Below are positions 36,611 to 54,218 of a DNA stretch of 64,000 nucleotides, piece by piece. Numbering within the stretch: position 1 is the stretch's first letter; each line of letters starts with the position of its first letter. The DNA lies in the NCBI RefSeq assembly GCF_008831285.2, contig NC_045140.1:19280370-19344369 (forward strand). The letters are read 5' to 3'. A program made the translations under genes and the position numbers. The notes under the pieces were generated by a model, which saw nothing but the letters and a program-made list of their open reading frames with translations, was not told the origin of the DNA and did not search any database. Origin of the DNA: Nymphaea colorata. Its lineage: Eukaryota; Streptophyta; Magnoliopsida; Nymphaeales; Nymphaeaceae.

Positions 36611-39288
36611 AGAGAAGCAAGACGAAATGCAGAGAGAGGGACAGAAAATATTACGACATGAAATACTTAAACGATCGAGACATTTCGATGAGGGCGGGGG
36701 ATTCTGGTTTATGGAACAAACGAAAAATTACAAAAGCGCCCCAAACATTTTGGCGGTACAATGAAAGCGCGCGTAAATTTCGTTATTTCATTTAGCTGCT
36801 TCATAGAAATTTAAGTGCATTCAGGCTGCACTTGAGCGTGTTTTTGTACAAAAAAATTCGATTAAGAGACGAAGGAGAAGGACTTTGTAAGGATGCAAAT
36901 GGTGCCGGTATGAATCTATCATTAACTAGGTCCGGCCTCATTTGATCTCTCTTAGTGAGTCTAGATTGGAATTAAGACTCATGTTTAAATCACTGAAACA
37001 AATTTAGATCTGACAAGTATAAAGTTCAACTTTACATTCGGTTGGATATTTGTTTGATCTGAGACCCAATTTCAGATCTGGTCAACTAAACCATACAACA
37101 AATGTAAATCCATAAGATTTGAATCTTGTTTTATTACCAGATTTAATTTGGATTTGGGTAGCTAATAGAATATTAAGGAGGTTTTGATAAAAACACCTCT
37201 GTTCTTGAACCACATGTTTGTGGAACACATGCTCCATAATCAATTTGTTGATTGTTTTGTCATGAAAAACATCAAAGGAAAGAAGATCCATACTAATTTC
37301 AAATGGAGGAACCAAATTGTTGTTGTGTGGAGTCACAACTATGCAATTATCAAGAGCGCACTCTACCACTTAGCTAATGGCCGCAAGCTATGGTCAACCT
37401 TCCAAGATTGAACAATGGTTATATCATGCCTAATCAAGGTTTGATGTGATTAGAGCATCAACCTCTTAAGTGATGGCATTCAATAGAAGGGATTATGATC
37501 AAATGTATGACCCCAGGATCCGAACTACAAAAAGAGATAGGGTAGTTGTATTTATATTTACAAGTTGAGATGATTGTCTGCAAGGGCTTGCATGTGTCAC
37601 TGATTTCATTTAAGAGGTCCTTAATAATATAGTGTTTCATGAATCTGCCTCAATATTTAGAATAAATATACAAAACAATAACATACTATTTATTGGCAAA
37701 TGACCCATAAGGTTTCGTTTGACAAAAAATGAACACTTTGTAAGCATCTCATGAATTTGACTTATATATCATTCTAAGTTTATGAGATGTCTCTGAAAAC
37801 ACAGAATTTGACCGAAAGATTAACATAGATTCAAGTAACAATAGTTTTAGTGTTCTATGAATATACTTAATCTTTAGGCAAATTAATAGGATACTCACAA
37901 ACAACTAAACAAATACAAAATGAAAAAAACTATTCACTCCTCCCAACTTTTTCAAGTATATCAGCTCCAGTTTTCAGCTACTTCCTTTTTCTTTTCAGTT
38001 TCTTCTCTTCGCATTTTCTTGGTCTCATCATCAGTGGCCTTAGTTGGACTCCATTCAAAACTTAAGCGATACAAGGTATATAATAAGATGAAATAGAAAA
38101 GAAAAATATGTAATTAATAATATAAGGTAGGTCTTTAAGGCTTTGACCCATCTCATGACCAGCCTTCCGCAAAGCTATAGTCTCTTTTTGCAGCATGACA
38201 TAAAGTTATTTATGAGGTCAAACCCAAAATTATTGGTTCTCTATCAAAATTCTGATTGAAAAGTTATTTATGGCTTCTCTAAATTGGTTCTTCATGATTT
38301 TTCTTCTTTATGTTTGAGTTTGTCCGTGTTTAATACACTGAACTAGGAAAACATGTGGACCCAACCAGAAGCGAGAATAAAGTGGGTACATTCAAATTTA
38401 TAGCATATCTCAACTACATATTTATATTTTTCGCTTCTCAATCTTCAGATAGGGCTTAGTTAATATGCTACACAGTATGTGGACTGTCAAAATATATCAA
38501 CTACTATTTATCAATGGGGAGAAGATCGGTTGCCTAAGAAAGAGCCTAAAGGCCCTCTCCTACTCTTCCTGTCTCGGGTTCTTAAGTTGCGTCGGTGCTA
38601 ATGATGATAACAGTGTCTCTTAAATACAACTAAAAATGTATCGATGCTATGCTTTTTGAAAGCAATTTAAAACATATAAAATACCCCAAAAATGTTTTTT
38701 TTTTCCTATTATTTTCCTCCCATTCATAAGGCTTTTAAAACATGAACCGAATAAAACTACGAATTTTCTCCAATCACTGTTTCTTTCTAATTTTAAAATT
38801 TAAAACTCAAAACAACAACAAAGGTCCTGAATTTCAATCTAAACAAGGCTCTAATTGGACGTGGCGGAGAAAAAGCACGGAGACCACCTTCGGCGCAACG
38901 AAAGGGGAGAAGAAAAGTGCAAAAAATTAAAGAACTAGCCGTTGGAAGGCCCCCTCGCATTCCTAAAGCAACGGTCATATTCTCCGCCGACACAACTTTC
39001 AGATGCGACCGTTGCCTGGCTGTGGGCATATCGACCCATTCATCCATTCGTCCTTAAATTCTCCCCTCTTCGCCTCTACTAAGCAAATCTGATCTTCTTC
39101 ACCACGCCTCAAAGAAAGCATCCCTTCCGCTTACCGCAGACATCTACCCTGCAAATTCGCCCGCCTCTTTCTACTTTGCTCATTTCTTATTTGCTTCTTC
39201 TGCTAAGCCACCACCGGAATCTTACGACTACAAGCGTTCCGGCCGGAGATCAAGGTACCCATCTCGGCGGCGAAGGAAGAAAGGGAAA
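36611..39288. other. Intergenic region between the divergent U5-40K and membrane protein genes
   Basis: Both flanking promoters must lie here. The middle is AT-rich, without a recognised gene, RNA or repeat family. The last 300 bases before 39289 are C/T-rich and are the likely 5' UTR of the membrane protein gene. Confidence 0.5.
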
Positions 39289-39866
39289 ATGGGTCTGCAA
39301 TGTGTAGCAATCACGAATGCAACTACCGCACACTCCCAGTCTGCTCTCAGGGTTCACAAGCTGTTCCTGGCGACCAACTACATCCTGCTGGGAGCTGCCT
39401 CCAGTTGCATCTTCCTCACCCTCTCCCTCCGCCTCTTCCCCTCCCTCTACGGCTTCTTCCTCATCCTGCTCCACATCGTCACCATCGTCGCCGCCGCATT
39501 CAGCTGCGCGTCGTCGACCAGCGCCGCTTCCCACACCCGGTGGTACACCTTCCACATGGTATCCACCGTGATGACGGCCATATTTGAAGGGTCGGTCTCC
39601 GTGCTCATCTTCACGCGGCCGGCGGACTTCCTGCAGGCGATCAAGTCGTACGTGAAGGAGGACGACGCGGAGGTGATACTGAAGCTGGCGGGGGGCTGTG
39701 CGTGCTGATATTCTGCCTGGAGTGGGTGGTGCTCGGCCTCGCCTTCGTCATGCGCTACTACGCCTACACCACCGATCAGAGCGGCGCCGTGACGGAAGCC
39801 GACATGAGGAGGAGCGCCAAGGTCCAGGACTCCATGAGCGACTGGCCGTGGCCCTTCCAAGTGTAG
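39289..39866 (+). CDS. Uncharacterised four-helix plant membrane protein, with a one-base frameshift
   Basis: From ATG 39289 the frame runs MGLQCVAITNATTAHSQSAL and on to about residue 135, with three membrane helices (about 24-48, 53-76 and 88-112) and the SYVKEDDAEVILKLAGG segment. Just after, the frame stops. In the next frame the sequence continues without gap as LCVLIFCLEWVVLGLAFVMRYYAY, the fourth helix, and the tail RRSAKVQDSMSDWPWPFQV up to TAG 39866. Plant relatives of this family carry both parts in one chain ending in WPWPFQV. The shift falls in a run of six Gs (39690-39695) where seven would restore the frame; it is a sequencing slip or a real, recent lesion. The restored length would be 192 residues. 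Function unknown. Exon GC content is far higher than in the neighbouring genes. Confidence 0.8.
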
Positions 39867-40074
39867 GCCGCGCGGCGAAGAACAATCTTCGATGTTCTTC
39901 TTCGCTTTCTCTGCCCTTTCCATCGATCGGTTTCTGTTGGGTCAGAAATTTATTGTGTTTCCAGGCTTTAAATTTCCTTGTCTGATGAGTCCGTGCGTAT
40001 TATGTAAGTTGATTCTTTATTATAGTATATTATTGGTTTCTTGTATATCAGTCTCTTATGAGATTTATTCGAGC

Positions 40075-40080
40075 AATAAA
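40075..40080 (+). promoter_or_regulatory. Possible polyadenylation signal of the membrane protein gene
   Basis: An AATAAA hexamer 209 bases after the stop codon, in T-rich sequence typical of a plant 3' end. Confidence 0.45.
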
Positions 40081-43000
40081 CTCCATTTTGCACTTTAAAA
40101 GTCCTCGACTCACAGTGCCTTTGAGATCGAGAGCGCAATTATTGTTTATGATAAGAAAAGTAAACACAAAAAATGTCATTAACGAAGAACATGACTGGTG
40201 ATAGTGCCGATGAGCAGGGCAAATGACGCTGACCTCTATGTAGACTCCTTAAAGGAGTCTTCTCTGTGTCTTCTTCTAGTGGTGGGGATGTGCCTATTTA
40301 TTTATCTCTTCACTCCCATGGGAGTAGGTTTGAAAAAGGATCTTAAAGTGTTTAGGTTGAGCCAAGAGGGTCTCTTAACAACTTATTTTTTATTCTCATT
40401 ATCAAAGTTATTTCAACAAAGACTTGCCATTCATTGGCAAGGAAGAAGATGCGGTCTGAGTCTGGTATCAGCTTGCTCTGAAGTCAAGCTTAGTGTAGCA
40501 TTTATGTTTGGCAATTATTGATCAAGTGGTGTTTATCTTTATCTTTTATTGGGACGTCTTTGACTGTTGAATGGTCTACAAAAGACCTCAATCTGATGCT
40601 TGAGTTAGGTCTCCTGATGAGTTATATGTTTAACTCTAGCATTTCTTCCACCAATTTTGTCATATTCTTTTTTTGAATATGATGACCATATCGTTAAGGC
40701 CTTACACTGGCTGATTTGGATATTGGAAATAGGCTTTAAATTTTGTCAACTGTCCTCTTAGGGGGTAATTCATGTGCTTCATCAAAAACTTGTAAAAACT
40801 CTTCAAGAACTGCAACCTTTAACTCCTTAGATTGACCATGAGTGAGAGCGGAAATAGCTTTGATTATCTCATTAGTTTGACGCGTTTTCTGGGCTTTTGA
40901 GGCAAGCCACCTAACCCTTCTCAGGAAAAGTCACAAAATATTTTCATGAAATCTTTGATCTAAAGGATTTCAACCGTTGCATATGTTAGGATCTCTATCT
41001 TAGTAGCAAAACTGTTTGAATTTTAGTGATTTTCAGACAGGAACTTGCTATCTCATTTATTTTGGGAATGAGAACTCTCTAGTGGTCGGTCGAAATGGGT
41101 TTCTTTGGGCATTTAACTTTTGTTTTTCTCCTTTAACCATCATTGATATGTTGAAATGTAACCCGGCAAGGTGGAAGAATTGAGAGCTAAAAGCTCAATG
41201 GAAATATTCTCCTTTAGGCTCTCTGTGGGAAGTGTCAATCAAGATCCTGCCTACCCAGCAGGACAAATCAACACAAGTCTTCAAATTCGCTATCAAATAT
41301 GACATCGAAGGGTCAGATTTGCTGCGAGATCTGACCTCTTGAACAAGCATTGGATCGTGGCAGGAAGAAAAATGAGGTGCCACGAAAACAGAGCAGGGTG
41401 TCGCGGCAGAGGCCCAACCTGTTCATCTGCTCAAAGGTCTGTATTGATTGGGGAGGTATACCATAGAGGATGATCGTCTTGTTGGTGGATCGCCCATCAT
41501 GGTGGTCGGCCCGATTCTTCTGCTCCTTGCGGAATTTTAAGATATTACACGGCAATGGACAAGGAAAGACGATCGAGGTGGGACTCAGAGCATAGGGAAC
41601 ACGCCAAAGCGATCTCAAACAGTACTACGGTCAGGATCCTTCTCAAACTTGAGAAGTGCAGGGGATTCTGTAAATTCTTATTGGAGGCTGGGGGTTCAAG
41701 ATTCAGGCGCATGCTTGAGTTCAAATGGCAGGGGAAGACGAAGGGTATCTAGTAAGGAGTGGAAACCACGACGGCAGCAGTTGCTGTCTCAACTTTTTGA
41801 CATAATTGATGGAGTGCATGTATGTACATGGATATATATTTTTGATGCAAAGAAAATTTTCGAATTCATAAAGAGAAGAGCAGCAGGGAGAGAGAGATCT
41901 ATGAGAAAGGGAAGTAGGGAGAGAGAAATCAAACAAGAGATTTTAAATACTTCATAAGAACTTATATGAAATCCTAGGATCTAAGATCTTAGGATATCAA
42001 ATCACTTCGGATCTCACAAGCACAACCTAAGGTACTCTTGTTGAAAAGTAACTTCTGTAGTAGGTGATTCAAACTTACATCATAATTTGAGAAAATCGTA
42101 TCGTCGAATCACAATATCAAGTCTTCCAAGAAGTCAACCCAGTGAATGGGATCACGGTTGTTCTCGTACCATTGGTACCATTTCATGGTGTTGGATAATG
42201 AGAAATTTTATACTTCTCAACATGGTCCTCTTTAAGAAAAAAGATTTGTTATAGTGAAAAAGAAAAGGACATTATTGTCATATCTCATATTTTAGCCACA
42301 ACTGAAGGACAATGAGAAATGGATGCTCTTATTCGACAGTATTTGTCAGCAAAAACCAAACTTTGTATTATAAAGCCAAGAAAATATGAGATCCATAATT
42401 AAATCATGTCAGAAGGCGGTTCCTTCATGTAAATCTGTCTATTATCTTAGGCCTTATCATTTCTATGTTACCCAAAACGAAGGGATGAAAAGTCTGCTGG
42501 GCAGAGATGGGAATGTTTCAGGAACTGTTGGAAAAATTTCGTTTGTGGGCATGCATTTTGCCTATAAGTTTACCTACCGACTTCATGTTTCTAATTTTCT
42601 CATTGGTACCTCAATTTAACTATCAATTGTCAATAAAAGGCTTCAAGCTAAGTCATCACATGTTGGAAAACATAAAAATCTACAACATGACTAACCTCTT
42701 AGATCTGAACATTTCATTAAAAAATGATATTGTTTTTACTCTCATAATCTACATTTTCAACTGGCTAAGAAGCGGGTTAAGGATGTGCCCTTATTTGACA
42801 GTTGCCACAAAAAAATTAAAGTTTGCGTAAAAATAAAAAAATGTGAGTAATGTATTTGGTCTTACTGCCAAAAGCTGGTCCAATAAATGATAATTCTCAA
42901 AATATCATATAAGCAACATGCTCAAGCGAAGAGAGATCGGCCGTGTGCGTCTTGCGTGTTGAGCTCAGGTAAAGTCAGTTCTAAGCAAAAAAAGGAAAAA

Positions 43001-43182
43001 AGAAAGCAGATATGCCAATTATGCTGGAGGAAAGGCCGAGATAACGCCGTAAGGAGGCAGCAGCCGCAGGTAGCCTCTGCTTTTGTGCTCCCACTTAGGA
43101 CGAATTGGTATAAAGCCGCAGCTTTCCCCCTTCTGCAGTGCCGTGGTTCTCCTGGCGTTGTTGGTGCCCGTTTCATAGAAAG
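40081..43182. other. Intergenic DNA without recognised genes
   Basis: Short frames at 40.2, 41.3 and 41.6 kb show no family that I recognise and are probably decayed repeat DNA. A 19-base near-palindrome lies at 40242-40260. The last 250 bases include the 5' UTR of the cysteine synthase gene. Confidence 0.45.
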
Positions 43183-49782
<6,600 letters not shown>

Positions 49783-50136
49783 CAGGCTTTTTTTTTTGTT
49801 CCTTGTTGTTTTATCATTGCGACCAACTTATTATCATAGAGATTCAAAATAAGATTTTTGAGGAACTTTTGGAACCCGCCAAATTGACTAGTTTTGCTGC
49901 ACATAACAAAGCGTTTTCTGGGACCTTGAATAGATCTGCATCCTTGAACAGGTGAATGTTATCATGCTATGATAATGAATATTTATTCATATAGAAATTG
50001 CAGTTGTAGATTTTATCTGCTCTAGTGTGGAGATCCCATCAAACTATGTCATTGGCGTGCATTTGGATTGAGATAATCTATTACTGCATTGCATGATTGA
50101 ATTTTAAAGTACTTGGTTGTGGCCTTGACGACTAGA

Positions 50137-50187
<51 letters not shown>
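50137..50187. repeat. (CT)n microsatellite
   Basis: About 25 CT units with one interruption, 350 bases after the cysteine synthase stop. Confidence 0.95.
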
Positions 50188-50189
<2 letters not shown>

Positions 50190-50827
50190 ATTACGTGTTG
50201 AAGGTGGGAATTTTTTTTGTCTCTGTCTAGCCACAGCCACTCAGGAAGACTTTCTTGATAGCTTTTAGTGGTGTAAAAGGCTGAACCTAGGACCTCCAAT
50301 CTGTGGTTCTATCGGATTTCTACAGAGGGTGGACGATCATGGGAATTGAATGTTGCGAAAGAGTTGTCAAGTTGTCATCAAAAAAATGCGCCGGCCAACG
50401 CAGACCAGTACTTTTCATAAATATTCTATGTACAAGAAGGTATACAAAAGAATTAATAAGATATCACCAAAGTAATATAGGCCTGCCATCCCAAACCTAT
50501 AAAATATCATAGTCTAAAAATCAAAACGACCATGACCAATGTTGTAAAAGTCCGATTGAGTCTGACTGATTTGATTCATTGACTCACATACAGAGGGGCC
50601 ATCTCTTTCTCTCTCAAAATTGTGGTTACTCTCAGGCATTTTATGATCGAAACAAATCTTGGCACTTGAAAACGTAGCAGAACATAAACTTCACACTCAA
50701 CCAGCAATTGACGCGATTCGGCTCTACTTCACTAGCTGTGCTGTTGCTCCAAGTGCAAACCAAGCGCAAAGATAAAATATAATCTTTACTTGATTTGCAG
50801 TGGGTGTAGGTGTTTTTATCAAGGATT

Positions 50828-50960
50828 GATTAAGATTGATCTCAGAATGGTGGTCTCCAAAACCCGAAGTCGTAGGTTCGGATCTTGGGGAGAGCCCCAA
50901 GTGATTTTCCTTTGTATCTTCGATTCTTCCGAGCAAAGAAGAGGCTTTCTTTTTTGTATC
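50828..50960 (+). mobile_element. Possible tRNA-derived SINE
   Basis: A box A-like stretch (GATCTCAGAATGG, near 50837) and a box B-like stretch (GGTTCGGATCT, near 50875) lie about 35 bases apart, the spacing of a tRNA-type internal promoter. The intervening sequence does not fold as a functional tRNA. Ends and target duplications were not found. Confidence 0.3.
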
Positions 50961-51492
50961 AAATTTCATTCTTACTCGCAGTGTGCGATGCCATTGAACG
51001 TCAGTGCTTGTTCGATTTGAACACTTTTGGTCATGTTGATTTGTAGGAAAAATGAAACTTGATTTTCGTCCTCAAAGTTTTGGCTGTTACAGGAGCCATT
51101 GATTTTTTCACTTCCAATGTGAAGAGTTAAATTGTCGTGGAGTTACTCGTCGCCCATCTCGGCCTAAAATTGCCTAATCAAATCAACCAAAGGTCACATA
51201 TGTGAAGTAAAACTGTGTAAAGAAGAACAAAAAGCGGTGAAGTCATTTGTCATGGTTTTGGGTATAAAGTATGTAGTCTGTATTAGTTCTCTCTCTCTCC
51301 CTTCCCCCCTTTCCTCTCTCTCTCTACATGTGACAACTTGTAAGCCATTCAATAATATTGCTTATAAAAAATACGGTGGTCTACGTACTTGTCTTATTTT
51401 ATATGAAAACTAAATTCCAACTTCTAGAATCTCGACACCCATATTGGCCATTATACTTGTCTCTTTTTTACTGTCATTTTTCTAGAAGACAG

Positions 51493-51546
51493 GTGTGTGT
51501 GTATATATGTGTGTGTGTGTGTGTGTATGTGGAGAGAGAGAGAGAA
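51493..51546. repeat. Compound GT / GA microsatellite
   Basis: GT units broken by a TATATAT, followed by GA units. Confidence 0.92.
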
Positions 51547-52246
51547 AGAAAAGATCCCAACAATCTATTTTTTATCTGCATTGACTTGGTCTTCTCATTT
51601 ATATAGTTGAAGAGCGGTAGGTAATGCATCCGCCTTCATGCGTTGTCATCTATGCTGGTGCAAGTCATCTTTTTCCAAGTCAATTAGATTTGTCATGTTG
51701 CATGGCCTTCTCCGTACGTAATGGAACGTCTGCATCTTCCCCACTTGTGTTGCACATTTTTGAAAACAAATAGCTACGAAACCCTCATGTACCAGATTTT
51801 GATGGGAACCATTTGGGTTGTTAACTTCGACCAAATCAGATTGTGAAGATTAAGTTGTAAATATAGAAACTAAACTATTTTTTAAACAATCATAAATACC
51901 TTAAAAAGGATGAAAGAGAGATATATAAATAAAGAAAACTGGGGAAATAAATGAGTTGCATTAAACTAAACTTTTTTTTTTCTCTTTTGAGGTTTACTTT
52001 ATACTCTTGAAAAAAATAATTCGCTTTTATAATCTCCACCACTAGATCTCCTTGAAATCAACAACCTGGATGATTGTCATCAACTCTGATACATGAGAGT
52101 CTAGTTGCCATCAGTTTCCTGATTTTGTGCTTCCTTTTTATATCCCATGCTATGTTCCAGCCTCCAGGAGAGGGAGAGCCGGAGAGGGGAGGACTAAAAT
52201 GAAATATGACCAACAAAATAAAAATTCAAAAAAAAACTAATGAGTC
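51547..52246. other. Intergenic AT-rich stretch
   Basis: No gene recognised. A 62-codon minus-strand frame at 51646-51834 has no known relatives. Confidence 0.45.
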
Positions 52247-52774
52247 AGAAACTAACCATAGTTTGCATCAAGTAGAACGATTAACCATTGCACCCACCAT
52301 AGATAAGGGCAGAAACTAACCATTTTTTACATCAAGCACAAGGATTAAACATTGCAGCCACCATTAATGAGGGCAGAAAATAACCATAGTTTACATCAAG
52401 CAGAAGGATTAAACATTGCGCCCACCATTAATGAGGGCAGAAACTAGCCATAGTTTACATCAAGCAGAAATTAACCATTGCACCCACCGTTAAACGATTA
52501 ACCATTGCACCCACCATTGATGAGGGCAGAAACTAACCATAGTTTACATCAAGCAGAACGATTAGCCATTGCACCCACCATTGATGAGGGCAGAAACTCA
52601 CCATAGTTTACATCAAGCAAAACGATTGGCCCTTGCACCCACCATTGATGAGGGCAGAAACTAACCATAGTTTACATCAAGTAGAACGATTAACCATTGC
52701 ACCCACCATTGATGAGGGCAGAAACTCACCATAGTTTACATCAAGCAGAACGGTTGACTAGTGCACCCCCCAAG
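52247..52774. repeat. 64-bp minisatellite, eight copies
   Basis: Units start at 52247, 52311, 52375, 52439, 52528, 52592, 52656 and 52720. Seven of the units have AGAAACTAACCATAGTTT-like starts, all end in ACCATTGATGAGGGC-like sequence, and the spacing is exactly 64 bases except for the fourth unit (89), which carries an extra 25-base partial copy. The later units are more alike than the first ones. Confidence 0.95.
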
Positions 52775-52775
52775 T

Positions 52776-52776
<1 letters not shown>

Positions 52777-52851
<75 letters not shown>

Positions 52852-52873
52852 TGTGTGTGTGTGTGTGTGTGTG
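52777..52873. repeat. Compound (CT)n-(GT)n microsatellite next to the minisatellite
   Basis: About 36 CT units (52777-52848) followed by about 12 GT units (52850-52873), starting a few bases after the last minisatellite unit. Confidence 0.96.
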
Positions 52874-54159
52874 GATATATGGGCAGAAGAAAGGCATGAA
52901 TCACATGTATTTTGAGGGACAAGACCTCATGAATGCCGGGATGAGATAACGTATATATAGTATGTCCGAACTGTCTATACCTTCACCACCTTTCACTCGT
53001 GAGATGGGGCAGCTCGAGCACATGCATGCTTCTTTTTACTTAATCACTTATTAAAACTCGGCTATGAGATTTTACGAGATAAAACCATGGACAGTCCTAT
53101 ATATATATATATATACATGAACTCCTGCAAATAGAAATTCCAATATACGGATTACTGCTGTCTTCCCTTGACACTTCCCAAAAAGTTGGTGCTCCAAGAT
53201 CCATAAGAGCAAGTTTGCCTCCCAGATGTGGAATCTCGACCAAGAGGCTTTCAGAAATGCCTGTAACCTATTCCTTTGATCACAAAAATTTGGTTCCTCA
53301 GCTTAGATCTTATATTCCACTGCAAAGCCTGCCGGCGGCTTAGATCTTATATTTAGTCAAGTGGTAATCCATCTCTACCATGTTGGTTTCTTTAATTAAT
53401 ATGCTATGTGCATCAGGGCTTGATTTCACAACATAACTTCATGGGGATCCACAAATCTTTGAATAGGTGCAATCGAAGTCATTGATCTGTACACTGATCA
53501 TGTTTCGCAACTGCTGTTTGCTTCTTATCTCTCAAGAAGTAGAGTTTTCATCAATCATGATGCAATATCGAATAGTTGAGTGCTAAGCCATTGTTCCTTC
53601 TAGGTATCTATCAGCAGTCTACCCTTAGGATCGTGATGGGGAATATTCCTGGGCCTGCGCATATTTTGATTCAAGATGTGCATCCAATGAACAATGGTAG
53701 CAGAAACGCTCATATATTTGTAACTAAGAAGATTATATAATTCGCTTACTGGCGTGCACGCTCATATATTAATGAACAATATTAATTGATAATCCTGAGG
53801 GAAGTTACTATGGAGTAATGACTGCGTGATCGTTCAAAAATGATCTGCCGGCGACCGCGGGGGCCGGGCCTTCCGGCGGTGTTCGATAGTTAAGCCTTTC
53901 CGCGTTTAATGCATTAATTAACACAACGCATTGCGTACAATTATCACGTGGGAACAGCAAGACTTGAAGGAAAAAGCACATGCTGGTTGACGCCATGGCC
54001 CGTACTCGCGCATTATCGCCGTTTTATAATCGTAAAATGCAACCCGTCTTTTTTCCGATCATCACTTTTCTAAAACAGCCAGAAATGCATATAGTATTAG
54101 CATCATGCGCCATTAAAATAATGGCGACCGAACCGACCCACCATCCCTTGTTTCCCTTC
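52874..54159. other. Upstream region of the dehydrogenase gene
   Basis: No gene recognised. It contains a short (AT)n at 53098-53115 and a repeated GCTTAGATCTTATATT sequence near 53300 and 53340. Confidence 0.5.
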
Positions 54160-54167
54160 TATATAAT
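54160..54167 (+). promoter_or_regulatory. TATA box of the dehydrogenase gene
   Basis: TATATAAT lies 52 bases upstream of the ATG at 54219. Transcription would then begin near 54190, leaving a short 5' UTR. Confidence 0.65.
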
Positions 54168-54218
54168 TGTGACCAACCGGAAGGCGCAACACTGAGAATC
54201 AGCCCGGAGTCCAAATCA

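Noticed and set aside
39447-39923. 158-codon minus-strand open frame over the membrane protein gene
   Set aside because: A shadow of the GC-rich sense gene; its product is low in complexity and matches nothing.
40242-40260. A 19-base near-palindrome AGACTCCTTAAAGGAGTCT
   Set aside because: No gene start, repeat family or known binding site is attached to it; chance is likely in 64 kb.
52247-52774. Regularly spaced repeats resembling a CRISPR array
   Set aside because: The whole 64-base unit repeats, with no unique spacers, and the DNA is a plant nuclear genome.
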